From Corinectria fuckeliana (lineage: Eukaryota > Ascomycota > Sordariomycetes > Hypocreales > Nectriaceae), in contig WPDH01000052.1 in assembly GCA_019137255.1 (NCBI GenBank), positions 1-64,000 of the forward strand: a DNA stretch of 64,000 bases. Direction: 5' to 3'. A model generated the notes under the pieces. That model saw only the letters and a list, made by a program, of their open reading frames with translations, was not told where the DNA came from and did not search any database. How positions within the stretch are numbered: the first letter of the stretch is position 1; every line of letters starts with the position of its first letter. A program made the translations under genes and the position numbers. Shown piece after piece: positions 25,398 to 36,332 of this stretch.

Positions 25398-26971
25398 ATG
25401 GTGAACATTACGGAAAAGATCAAGGAGTTGGTGACCCCCGGATTTTGCTGGCGGGGCAGTTGCTGATAGCCCCTCAGGATTGAGGAGGAGATGAAGAAGA
25501 CCCAAAGTAAGACCCCTCGATGCTGTTACGGATAGATGGGCACTGGGAGATGTGCCCTGGAGGGAACGCCTTTAGGTGGAGGGTGTGCGTTCTGTGTATG
25601 GCTTCAAGCCAACCTTCACTCGCTGGTGGTGGGGGCATTTGCGCTCTTGGGACAGGATAATCATTTGGCCGTCATTGAAGGACAAAGCTAACTTTATCTC
25701 AGAAAACAAGGCGACTGGTATGTGTGCAATCGACTTGTTAGCCAGACACCGACCCCGAACCATTGTTGACTGGTTTCAGAGTATCATCTGGGTCTATTAA
25801 AAGGGTGAGTCCGGCACATCTCCTGTGAGACACGCTTCTCGGCAGGACATCAACGGGGCAATTTTGTTGTCGTTATTTGCATTCTTCAGCGCTGACGAGC
25901 CTAGAAAACTCGCCCGACTACGGGCACAACTCCTAGAGCCCGGTCCAGGAGCCGGAGGCGGTCCCGGCGCCGGTTTCGACGTCAGTAAAAGCGGCGATGC
26001 CAGAATTTCTTTGGTCGGCTTTCCTTCGGTAGGAAAGTCGACGTTCCTATCAAAGGTGACCAAGACGACTTCCGTGGTCGCTGCATATTCCTTCACCACC
26101 CTCACAGCGATTCCTGGCGTGCTCGAGTACGGCGGTGCCGAAATCCAGCTGCTGGATCTTCCCGGTATCATCGAGGGTGCTTCTGAAGGAAAGGGCCGAG
26201 GACGGCAGGTCATCTCGGCGGCAAAGACGAGTGACTTGATCCTGATGGTCTTGGATGCCACCAAGAGGGCCGAGCAGAGGGCTCTGCTGGAGGCCGAACT
26301 GGAAGCCGTCGGTATCCGGTTGAATCGGGAGCCACCGTGAGTTGATGGACCGATTTAATTCTCGTCGTGATGCTGACAGGGGCAGAAACATCTACCTCAA
26401 GATTAAAAAGGCCGGCGGCATGAAGATCACGTTCCAGGCCCCCCCAAAGAGCCTGGACGAGAAGATGCTCTACAACATCCTTCGAGACTACAAGATCCTC
26501 AACTGCGAGGTCCTGGTCCGCGACGAAAACGCAACCATCGACGACTTCATCGACGTCATCATGAAGGACCACCGCAAGTACATCAAGTGCCTCTACGTGT
26601 ATAACAAGATCGACAGCGTCTCGCTCGACTTCCTCGACAAGCTGGCGCGCGAGCCGCACACGGTCGTCATGAGCTGCGAGCTCGACCTCGGCATCCAGGA
26701 CGTCGTGGAGCGCTGCTGGGAGGAGCTGAAGCTGATCCGCATCTACACGAAGCGTAAGGGCGTCGAGCCCAACTTTGGCGAGGCGCTGATTGTGCGCAGC
26801 AACAGCACCATCGAGGACGTGTGCGATCGCATCCACAGGACCCTCAAGGATACCTTCAAGTACGCGCTGGTCTGGGGAGCCAGTGCGAGACACATTCCTC
26901 AAAGAGTTGGTCTGGGACATCCGGTGGCGGATGAGGATGTTGTTTACATTGTCAGCGGGTGGCGAGCATAG
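25398..26971 (+). CDS. rbg1: DRG-family GTPase Rbg1
   Basis: Six exons (25398-25426, 25478-25506, 25703-25717, 25780-25804, 25905-26336, 26386-26971) give 371 residues. The first four exons are only 29, 29, 15 and 25 nt, yet together spell the family start [20 protein letters not shown], then [20 protein letters not shown], with all phases correct. The GTPase has GFPSVGKST (residues 71-79), [10 protein letters not shown] and a NKID motif. A TGS domain follows, with its conserved end [18 protein letters not shown]. Rbg1/DRG1 associates with translating ribosomes through its partner Tma46/DFRP1 and helps relieve stalling. The first intron uses a GTTGGT donor. Any gene finder with a minimum exon size is likely to truncate this protein. 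Confidence 0.93.
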
Positions 26972-27319
26972 ACGTGCCCTCGATGATATCTGACCGAATC
27001 TAGGCAGCTTATGTATGTAGGAAGAGGAAAAGACGAGGGTCAAAGCCACGTATCAAATGGATAAATTCATACATAGTACGACACCACCCCCAAGAAGCCA
27101 ATGTCCGGTCATCGCATCATGTCATTGCAAGCCAATGGTTTTCATATCCTGCACGACAATTGTGTCGTGAACCCTGAACGCCCCAAGTCCGCCGAGCCTC
27201 CAGCCTGCCAGCGAACCAAGAAAACCAAGTTGCACCGTGATGATTCTAACAGGCCAAGCTGTGTGTGTCCCGAAAGAATGAGAAAAGCAAAACGCATAGG
27301 GTGCCAGGGGAGGCATCGC
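26972..27319. other. Convergent intergenic region
   Basis: About 350 nt between the convergent rbg1 and Spo12-like genes, presumably 3' untranslated sequence. Nothing else is recognised. Confidence 0.5.
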
Positions 27320-27823
27320 TCAAAGCTGGAAAGCCTTGGCCGGCGCGGCGGGCGTCGTGCCTAGAGGGTTCTCGCCCTGGAGTTTCTTAGCGCTCGCTTG
27401 GGCGAAGAGCGACTTGGGCTTGACTCTGCGGAGGGAAGAAGAAAGAAAGTTAGCCAGCTGTCATGACGGTGGTACAGGGGACGAGGGGAAGGGGACGCAA
27501 ACGTACTTGCTGGCGTGCTTGTTGCGCAGGGCGTTGATCTTGGCGGTGCAGGGGCTCATGATGTTGTCCGAGGGAGATATGTACTTGTTGGACCTATGGC
27601 AAAGGGTTAACGGGAGGCGTTCACGGAGGCGTGCTCGGCGCATCACGGCGACGGCAGCATCAACAGCAACAGCGAGGACGGGCGGCACGTACGTTTCGTC
27701 CTGGGCCATCTTGGACTGGAGGACCTGGCGGTGGTACTCCATGCTCTTGACGTCCTTGCCCTGGAGCGGCTGGTCGGCCATGGAGGCGTTGGCGTCCTTG
27801 TCGGCGAGAACCTTGGTCGACAT
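27320..27823 (-). CDS. spo12: Spo12-like mitotic exit protein
   Basis: Three exons (27823-27693, 27593-27507, 27425-27320) encode 107 residues. The second exon carries the Spo12 signature: NKYISPSDNIMSPCTAKIN, equivalent to the SPSDKLxSPCTxKL core of yeast Spo12/Bns1. The third exon has the basic KVKPKSLFAQASAKK tail. Outside these the protein is short and probably disordered. In yeast Spo12 is a component of the FEAR pathway that frees Cdc14 from Net1 in anaphase. The two Ser-Pro sites in the motif are likely Cdk substrates. Phases agree across both introns. The gene is too small and fragmented to be found as one open frame. Confidence 0.85.
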
Positions 27824-28645
27824 GATGGTGATTTCTTTCCGTCGTGGCTGGGCTGATGGCTCGGATCCGGGACGAGACGAGAGTCGCGTCGAATGGGAAG
27901 AGTTTGCGAGAAAGAACAAGTTGAAATGGGTGGCAGGCAGGCGAGAGTGATGGATTGATTGGGATTGATGTTCTCAGATGGTTCCAAAGAGCGCGGGATG
28001 CGAGCGTTAATGTAGTAGCGGTGCAAATGTGAGCGAGTTGACAACCCCCAACGACAGGAGCGTGCACAAAGTTAGGTACCTGATGAGCAAAATGCTATGT
28101 CAAGTAAACGGCGCCTTCCGTCGGCAGGGCAACGGGGTTCCCATTAGCGGCCGGGCCGCGCTGGAATGCCTGCCAGTGGGCAGGGGTGGGTCTGGACGGG
28201 AATTGTTTGGCACGCAAATGCAGGCTCTGGAAGATCCCTTGGCCTTTTCTCCTCGACCATCGACAGGCTGCGGAGCCATCTACAGGCTATGGCTACAGGC
28301 ACACAGCGACGACAGCGCATCATCGCCACGGCAATGGCATGGCGAGATACAGGGAATTACGGCGGGCGCAGGAGCCGCATTGTCTGGGGTAATTACCCAG
28401 CGTTGCATCGCGCCCATGACTCACGCTTCACGGGGGGGAGACGTGGATCGTGGTCGTCGGCTGTATCATCGTTCTGCGCGTCATGTCCAATCCATCTCGA
28501 CGGCGTAGCTCCTATAGATCCCTCTTGTACATTATACACAACGGCTTGAACGACGGAATATCCACCGCTCACTCCCACAGCATTGCCGCGGTTCATGCGT
28601 CTCGACTCGTCGGTCATGGTCTGAGGCTTCGGCTCGAGAGGCTCA
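27824..28645. other. Intergenic upstream of the Spo12-like gene
   Basis: About 820 nt holding the Spo12-like promoter and the 3' end of the acyl-CoA dehydrogenase gene. Several overlapping short frames, none with a domain. No RNA gene is seen. Confidence 0.5.
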
Positions 28646-29720
28646 TCACAGCTTCGCTTGCACGTTGGCATGCTTTATCCTCGACCCCGGCTGCGACACC
28701 TCGACGCCGTACTCCTTCATCAGCTCCGCCGTCTTCTCGCGCTGCCGCTGGATCGTCGCCGCCGCGTCGCCGCCGCGCTTGTTCTCGTTGCGCCCCAGCT
28801 GCTGCAGGTGCACCTCGTCGGGCCCGTCGGCCAGCCTCAGCGTGCGGATGCCCGCCCACATGGCGGCCAGCGGCGTGTCCTGCGAGACGCCCGCGCCGCC
28901 AAACGCCTGCACCGCGCGGTCGATGACGGTCAGCGCCGTCTGCGGCACGAGCACCTTGGCCTCGGCGATCTCCTTGAGCGCCTTCTTGGGGCCCAGCTCG
29001 TCCATCTTGACGGCCGCGTTGAGCACCACCATGCGCGCGGCGTCGATCTCGATCCGCGACTTGGCGATCCACTCTAGGATCACGCCGTGCTCGCGGAGCA
29101 GCTTGCCAAAGGGCTTCTTCCGCTCGTCGTTGACCCGGTAGAGCATCCAGTCGAGTGCTCGTTCCGCCTATTTATCATCATTAGTACTCTTGTTGGTGGA
29201 ACTGGCGTTTCAGGGAATTTGGGAGGTGCACTTACAGCTCCAATGCTGCGCATGGCGTGGTGGATGCGGCCAGGCCCAAGACGGCCCTGGATGATCTCGA
29301 ACCCTCGTCCTTCGCCCAGGACCATGTTGCTCACGGGCACGCGCACATTCTCAAACGTCAGGTGGCCGTGGCCGTGAGGCGCATCATCGTAGCCGTAGAC
29401 CTTGAGCATCCTGTTGATGGTGACACCCTTGGTTCCCGCCGGCACCAGGACGACCGACTGCTGCCGGTAGGGATCCTTGTTGTCGGGGTCCGTCTTGCCC
29501 ATGACGATGTAGATGGCGCAGTTGACGTCGCCGGCGCCGCTGGACCACCACTTCTGGCCGTTGAGGACGTACTCGTCGCCCTCGCGACGGATGCTCAGCT
29601 CGATGTTGGTGGCGTCCGACGAGGCGACCTGCGGCTCCGTCATGAGAAAGGCCGAGCGGATCTTGCCCTCCATCAGCGGCCGCAGCCACTGCTCCTTCTG
29701 CGCGGCGTTGCCGTACTTGG

Positions 29721-29751
<31 letters not shown>

Positions 29752-30235
29752 GGCGCAGTTGCAGGCCGTAGAGGCGACCTGCGAGCGGCCCAGCCACTCG
29801 GCCATGAGGCCGTACTCGAGGGTGGTCCAGCCGGGCGACTCGGTGTAGTGGCCCTTGGGGAGGAACATGTTCCACAGGCCGAGGCTGCGGGCCTTGACCT
29901 TGAGGGCCTCGATGATGGACGGGTGGCATTCCCACCGGTTGTCGCCCTGGCCGGTGAGGGCCTCGACGACAGGATCGGCGCTGGGGAGACGAGTCAGCGA
30001 GGCCGCTGTTGCAATAGGCAGGCCGAGACGGGGGACGAGACTCACGGGATGCACTCCTCCTCGACAAACTTGGCGACAATGTCAATCGTCTGCTTCGCCG
30101 CCTCGCTGACGCGATTCGCAGCCTGTCCACGACAGCTGGTTAGCGTTAATGCCGCGTGGAGGTTGCGCGAGCGGTGTCATGACGGCTGACGAGGAAAGAG
30201 GGCGAACCTACGATGGCTGGGATTCTGGCAGACAT
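28646..30235 (-). CDS. Acyl-CoA dehydrogenase family protein (ACAD10/11-like), probably peroxisomal
   Basis: Four exons (30235-30212, 30122-30046, 29980-29236, 29167-28646) encode 455 residues. Acyl-CoA dehydrogenase features are [43 protein letters not shown] (FAD/substrate loop), [12 protein letters not shown], and near the end [14 protein letters not shown] and [18 protein letters not shown]. These match the ACAD10/ACAD11 branch better than mitochondrial medium-chain enzymes. The protein ends in AKL, a canonical type 1 peroxisomal targeting tripeptide, and shows no obvious mitochondrial presequence (start MSARIPAI). The 8-codon first exon is inferred from splice signals and phase. It probably oxidises an acyl-CoA or hydroxyacyl-CoA; substrate unknown. 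The minus-strand copy is very GC-rich, producing a 310-codon antisense shadow. Confidence 0.9.
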
Positions 30236-31423
30236 GGTGTGCTGCTTGTTTGCTTTGCTGCAGTCGCTGATGACGTACCGCGGTAGGCAGAAGAAGGACG
30301 GGCAGAGTAGAAAGGTGAGTGGGTGGTGAAGAGAAGGCTCAAGCTAATTACAGCCGACACTCTTTTTCTTAGATGGACGACAAGTGCGATTGAGGAAAAA
30401 GAACGGAGAGACCATGGAACTCCCTTTTAACAAAGGAAACGAAGCCCGCAGCCGCAAGCTCTCCAACCCTCGTCGCGTCTTCTCCGCACCCCGTCGAACG
30501 TTGAGGGCGCCGGATGCCGAGGTCCAAGCATCCATCCATGCCCTGGATACAACGCTGCTGCTGTTGCCATCTAGACTATACTGTATACGAAGTAGGTAGT
30601 AGGTCTGCTAAAGAATTAGGAGACCACTGCACTGTTACCCCAGATTCCCCAGCGGAACCTACCACGCCAACACGCCCAGGTACCTACGCCGCCCCCCCCC
30701 CCTGCGAATAGGGTACTTCCACCATCCTCCGCCGCCAAATGGGGGAGCCTCGGAGCCGGGTGGGGCACTGCCGAGGATCCATCGACATCCCAGAGCCGAC
30801 GAGCGCCGTCGACGACGCAGGAAGGGCCATCACCCCAGGCTTCAGAACGTGAAAGTGCTGGTAAACGTACGATTCTTGCTCTGAGCTGGAGATGGATGCT
30901 CTCCCCTTTTTTTCTTTCGTTTCTATTTTTCTTTTGGTACTTGACATGCTCCATTCACGGCGTGGTATGTGCTCGATCATGGCCTGATGTACCTGGAAAA
31001 CGACTTCCGTCTCTAAGCGGATGGAATGAAGCTGAACTGGAAGAATATCTGTCAAGATGGATCAGAGCATAGATAATTGTATTTGATACTGGACAGAAGC
31101 CTTTCGATCCACAACTACAGATAATGCCGTCACACAAAACAGTTGAATACGAAACTGGTGAGTACGAAGTATTATCCATCAACTTCCATCAACTTCACGC
31201 AAGCCACACACGGCACAGACAAGCAACAAAAGCGCAACCATGTATAACACCAACGAAAAGCAGTCGTCTCTCTCGGTATGCTACATCCAGGCAATGATAA
31301 CAATGTGTCTGGCGAGGGAAACAAAAAATCATCTCCCCGCAAAGAAAATAGCCCTCCTCTCGTGCCTCGTCAATAGTCGACAATCGCCACTACTGCCTCC
31401 CTCCTCCAAACAGCCACAGTCAT
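30236..31423. other. Intergenic, no supported gene
   Basis: About 1.2 kb between the acyl-CoA dehydrogenase promoter and the ypt7 3' end. A 12-13 nt poly-C tract occurs near 30690-30703. Overlapping short frames have no domain. Confidence 0.5.
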
Positions 31424-32421
31424 CTAGCAGGCGCATCCATCGCGATCGTGCTCGATGTCAATGTTAATCGGATCGTCAAAGTCGCCGCTGAACTCCTCAG
31501 ACTCTTCCTGGGCCAGAGCGTTTCGGGCAATGACTGTAACGTGTGAGTTTGTGCTTGTCTTTACGATGGAAAGTGTACCCACCCTCAAATGCCTGGTCGA
31601 TGTTGATGGCCTCCTTGGCACTCGTCTCGAAGTAAGGAATGTCACCCTTGGACTGGCAGAAAGTCATGGCGCGCTTGTTCGAAATCTGTCTGTGTTAGCA
31701 CGCGGCTCAGGCAACGCCGATGTCGGGGGAGATGTACCACTCGCTTGCTCTCCTCGACGTCAATCTTGTTGCCCAAAACAACCTGCAGCGGTGTTAGTCC
31801 GGAGCTTAGGCGTCCAAACCGGAGTCAAGCCCACTTACGAAGGGGAAGTTGAGCGGATCCCGGGGAGACGCCTGGATCAGGAACTCGTCTCTCCAGCTGT
31901 CCAGTGCTTCGAAACTCTTGGCGTTGTTGACATCGTATACTAGAACGCAGCAGTCGGCACCGCGGTAGAAGGCGACACCCAGGGACTGGAATCGTTCTTG
32001 GCCGGCCGTATCCCAAAGCTAGAGGAAATACAGTTAGTGTTTGAGCTTTTACGAGAGACCTCTCAAGGTGTTGAGATTATAACTGGATGTGCCCTACCTG
32101 CATGGTGACTTGTCGACCATCGACCAGGACCTCTCGCGTTAGGAAATCGGCGCCGATAGTGGCCTTGTAGCTGGCACTGAACTTCTTGTTGACCTAGACA
32201 TGTCGTAATTTCCATCAGCATTACTGTCTCGTATGGGCGCTGGCCTTGGATAGGGAGAGGTAAGTGGTCCATACATATTGGTTCATCAAGCTGGTCTTGC
32301 CAACACCGCTATCCCCAAGGATAATGACCTAGTGCCCACCGCCATCAGCCTACATGTACCACCGACAGCCAGGGATGCATCAATGTCGCACCTTGAGGAG
32401 GACCTTCTTCCTCGAAGACAT
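31424..32421 (-). CDS. ypt7: Rab7-type GTPase Ypt7
   Basis: Seven exons (32421-32392, 32328-32275, 32193-32098, 32018-31839, 31782-31738, 31685-31583, 31533-31424) encode 205 residues. Motifs: GDSGVGKT (15-22), effector region [20 protein letters not shown] (63-68), [12 protein letters not shown] (NKID at 125-128), and [10 protein letters not shown]. The C-terminal CAC is a double-cysteine geranylgeranylation motif. Ypt7 marks late endosomes and vacuoles and recruits HOPS for homotypic vacuole fusion and autophagosome-vacuole fusion. The gene is finely fragmented, and every intron boundary agrees with phase and with the well conserved protein. Exon 5 is taken to end after GTG (V135) using a GTACAT donor, which restores the usual KRVIS sequence. 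Confidence 0.97.
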
Positions 32422-33088
32422 GGTGCTTTATCGTCGTGGACGGAGCGAGTTTCAATGACGTTATCTCGGGCGGCTGCAACGCAATCTCGCAAATCGGGGG
32501 GGCCGCTCGTCGAAGCTCGTCGCCGCCGAGTCGACAAACTGTAGCACTGGCCGAAGCTGAGGCCTGTCGTCACGAGGCCGTCCGCAGAAGGTGGTTGCTC
32601 GATGTAAGGGGGGGTTGCGCCGTGGGAGAAGCCGTTCGTCGTGAGGGATGTTGTTCAAGGTAGACGCCGCAGACGACCAGAGGCAGAGAGAGGGTGGACG
32701 GCCAAGGTCGCAGCCTCGCCCGTCGCTCAAGGTGACCAATGTCCACTCCGCTAAGCTGTGCTAGGGCTAGGCTGACGCATAAATCCACAGTACATTTTAC
32801 AGTGCACTCGTCAGTGAACGCCGCACTGAACCTACTAGACGGGAGTGTTGGACAGGGGAGGTACTAGTACGAAGTACGGAGTACTTAGATAATCGATCCT
32901 ATGTACTACCTAGTAGTACTTACTTGTGCAGTAATTACACGTGACATCATACGCGCTTGTGTCATGCGACATCACCCCTGTCCATCAAAGCTTCGGTTGA
33001 CCGATTGAAGATGGAGCCGTTTCTTTGGGACTCCCTTTAAGCATTCGCCGCCTAATGGACTCAAGGGCGAGTCACAGGCCGCTTCACG
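32422..33088. promoter_or_regulatory. Divergent region ypt7 / Mg-chelatase-like gene
   Basis: A 667-nt interval between two divergent start codons. It contains several TAGTACTACC/GTACTTA-type repeats around 32860-32930. No specific factor is inferred. Confidence 0.45.
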
Positions 33089-34302
33089 ATGGCGGATGAC
33101 GGTCTTCTCGACAAGGTCCATGCCCTGAGCGACCTCGAGCTGGCGGTGCTCCTGTGTCTCATCAGCCGCGAGCACTGCCTAGTTAGCACACCATCCGATG
33201 CCATCGAGGACTTGCTTCAGGAGCTCCAACTGGTACAGCACCCCCCGTCATGTCCCAAACCCGCCGTCGTGTTGCCCAGCCAGCTCACGGAACACGCCTC
33301 TAGGTAGCGACCAAGACGTTCGGCCTCAGCTGGGTCGTCGTCGACTGCACCCCCACGACGACGCTCGAAGACTTCGCGGCCGCGCTGCTCATCCCGCACC
33401 AGCAACCGCCCTCCTCCAACAGCCGCGCCGAGTCGACGACCCGCGGCGGCGACTGCTACTTCGCGTCGCCGTCGAACCGCTCGGCGCCGCTGCTCTCCCC
33501 GCGGGCCTCGTCGTCGCAGATCGCCAACGTCGTGCTGGCCAAGAACCTCGACCGCGCGCCCCAGGCCGTGCAGATCCAGGCGCTGGAGCTGCTGCGCACC
33601 CGCCGCATCTTCACCCGCACGTCGGTGCAGACCGCGCCCAAGCAGTTCGTCTTCGTCCCGGTGCTGGAGGCTGCGAGCGGCGGCGAGGCCCGCGTCACGG
33701 CCCACTTGAACGACTTCTTGTATATCGCCTACTGGCATAACCCCGAGGACGGCTTCGTCAATCTCGAGGAGCACGACGTTGGAGATGGCGCCGATACGGC
33801 GTCAACCGGGAGCGTCGTTAAGAGGGGAGCTGGTGAAGACGGCTCCGCGGCAACCCCCTTGATCTTAGAGACAGTGCGTATTCGAACCCCATTTGTGTGA
33901 TTGCTTGGCAGCTAACAAGCCTCGTAGGAAATCAGTCACTTGGGCACGCTGAGCCAGCAAGCCCAAATCGATATTGAAATTGTTCGCTACCAGATGAACA
34001 TCATCTCTTTCCTCCGCATGCACCGAGCCGTTGCCGGAGGTATTACTCCCGCAGCCACCAAGCACCTCACCCAGCTCATGCGCTGTCTCGCACCCTTGCA
34101 TCGGCTCGACTACGTTACGCCGGCCCTCATTGGCCTCGCCGCCAGGAAGGTCTATCTCCACCGCATTCAGCTCACCCCGCCCGAGAAGGAAAGGAGCATG
34201 CAGTGGGGCAGCCGGGTTGAGGCAGTAGAAGCATTGCTTGAGGACGTTGGCCCCGAGGATGTCATAGAAGATGTCTTGGGTATGGTGATCGCGCCGCTCT
34301 AG
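33089..34302 (+). CDS. Magnesium chelatase/MoxR-like AAA-related protein
   Basis: Three exons (33089-33232, 33304-33873, 33928-34302) encode 362 residues. The start MADDGLLDKVHALSDLELAV is followed by KTFGLSWVVVDCTPTTTLED. A central block reading ANVVLAKNLDRAPQAVQIQA and LLRTRRIFTRTSVQTAPKQF resembles the Walker B/sensor region of MoxR and Mg-chelatase ChlI ATPases (compare LLDEINRAPxKTQNALLEA). I see no clear Walker A, and the acidic Walker B residues appear replaced. The C-terminal half is helical (EISHLGTLSQQAQIDIEIVR, then AARKVYLHRIQL). Homologues are widespread in ascomycetes and usually annotated as Mg-chelatase-like; fungi do not make chlorophyll, so the true role is unknown. The 30 residues around 60-100 are Ser/Pro-rich and variable. 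Confidence 0.75.
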
Positions 34303-34559
34303 GCCGTGCCACCCGTATATTAGATGGTCTTAAACCACACGAAGAAAACCCAGGACCCCAAGGGCTGGGAAAAGTAGTCACCCCATGAACCATGGCCAGT
34401 CCCGTGTTATTCCACCCTGCCGGAGAACCTATGCGTGCTCATTCCCTTCCCCGTGTTTCCAGCGTTCAAGTCGTTCATCACAGACAAGGAAAGTCGCCCT
34501 AGTAAAACAAAGCCTTTACGCAATTTCTTCCTCAACGCCGTCATGCACGAAAATTGTCT

Positions 34560-36332
34560 CTAGACAACCTCATGGATCTTACATTGCCAGCCAGATCCGC
34601 CCTCAAGTAGGGGCAAGCTGAAGTATTCGTTAGCAAAAGGTATATTACACGTGGCAGGGGAGAAGCTTACCTGGCACCCAAGCACCAGCCAAGCTCATTG
34701 CCCTTGATCTTCTTGGCAATCTTTACTTCTCGGTCAATGGGCATGTCGTAGCCAGTGTGGAGAAGAGCAATCATGAAGTTGAGGTCCAGGCACGTCTCTG
34801 GTCGGCCCTCAAGCTCCTCCATGGCCTCGGGAACGGTGGTGAAGACGTCCCAAGCGGGCTTGCCCATGCACACAGTCTGGGCCAGGTCGTGCATCTCGCG
34901 GAGGGTGAAGGAGTCGGGCATGCCGAGAGGCTTGGTGCGGTCGTAGAAGTAGGAGAAGATGTAGACATCCTCCTGGGTGAAGGTCTTAGCAAGCAGCGGC
35001 TGGTGGATGCCATTGAAGGAGCAGGGTGCGAGGCTGCAAGCAGCCTCCTTATTCAGAATGTTTTCGGCCAGGTTGCGGCACTGAGCGGGGGAAGGCTGCG
35101 AGGGACCGGTGAAGTTGAAGGAGACATTCTCATCGCCATCTCCAACCCTCACTTCAATCTCCTTCTTCATTCCGGGAGCGATGCAAGGGTGGACGATGTC
35201 CTGCTTCATCCAGGCCTCGTCGTCGCCATTGGTCTTGGTAATGTCCTTGACCAGCTTGGCGTGGATCGCCTCGCGAGCGGCCATCAGGCCGTAACCAAGG
35301 TGAGAGTGCTGGTACAGCTCAAACTTGTGGCCGCCAAAGTCCAACTCATACTTGTGATCACCGTCAGAGAGCTTCTCGGGCATGCCGCCATCGGCAGCGG
35401 CCTTGAAGCTGGGCTCGAAAACGATCTGAGTGGAGCCACCGCCAAGATCGAAAACCGCAGCCGAGTTGCTAACCTCGGGGCCGCCAATGTTGCCAAGCAG
35501 GTAGTTGGTGGTGATCCAGGCGTAGACACCCTCCATGGAGCCGTCCATGATGGCAACGCCCTCCTTCTCGCTGTCGACGACGGGGAAGGGGTAGTCCTCC
35601 TCCAGGTGTCGTCGAACCTCGGTGAGGATGGCGTTGGATTGTTCAGTGCCAATCATTCGGAGACCGGCGGTGGCCTTGACGGCGACGGGGGAGCAGCCCT
35701 TGAGCTTTTCCGGGACGTTGTCCATGGCGACCTTCATCAGGGGATCCAGGCTCTTGGCGGCGGCGACGGGGTCGTCCTTGAAGGCGCTGAGGCCACCGAC
35801 AGACTTCTCCGTCATCTTGAACTCCTCCTTCTCCAGCTCGGGGGTGGCGCCGCAGTTGTTGAACTTGTAGACGTGGATGCGAGAGCCAGTGCTGCCAGCG
35901 TCGATCATGAGGACGTACTGGACAATGGGCTTATCCTTGGAGAACGACTTGGTGCAACGGTCGGTGCCGTAGGTGCCGTCGGAGGGGGTTTGGCCGTCGG
36001 AGGGGGCCTGGGCGTCAGCTGGCTTCTCACCATTGCCGTGGGAGACTATCGCAGCGTCAGTCACGCGGGCCCAAAAGCCGCCTGCTTCAAGATTGCGTAC
36101 CTTCTTTGTAGATCTCGACTCCTTTGGGCGACATGAAGTAGAAGAGGGTGACGAGGAGGAGGACGATGGTGGCAGTCTTAATCCACCGCGTCCTCTGGGC
36201 CTGGGTCATCCACGAGTCCTTCATCCTGGCGAAGAGCCCTTGTTTCCTCGGGGCGAATCTGTAGCGGTCGGGTTTCTCGTGCGGATCGTGGGCGACTGTC
36301 TTGGTTGGAAGTGAGACAGACGTTCTTCTCAT
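34560..36332 (-). CDS. gda1: Golgi guanosine diphosphatase Gda1 (GDA1/CD39 family)
   Basis: Three exons (36332-36101, 36045-34671, 34617-34560) give 554 residues. It is a type II membrane protein: a basic cytosolic N-terminus, then one membrane segment ([14 protein letters not shown], about residues 48-62), then the lumenal enzyme. The apyrase conserved regions are present: [59 protein letters not shown] and GWCLGASLPLL. Gda1 hydrolyses GDP (and UDP) released by glycosyltransferases, allowing GMP/GDP-mannose antiport during protein mannosylation. The last exon is only 58 nt. Without it the protein would stop right after the fifth conserved region, so single-frame prediction clips the end. A 459-codon antisense frame opposite this gene is a shadow. 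Confidence 0.96.

Noticed and set aside
29257..30189. 310-codon + strand open frame opposite the acyl-CoA dehydrogenase
   Set aside because: Antisense shadow caused by very high third-position GC; no domain.
34757..36136. 459-codon + strand open frame opposite gda1
   Set aside because: It is the antisense of a well-conserved GDA1/CD39 enzyme, and its Gly/Val/Asp-rich composition is that of a shadow frame in GC-rich coding DNA.
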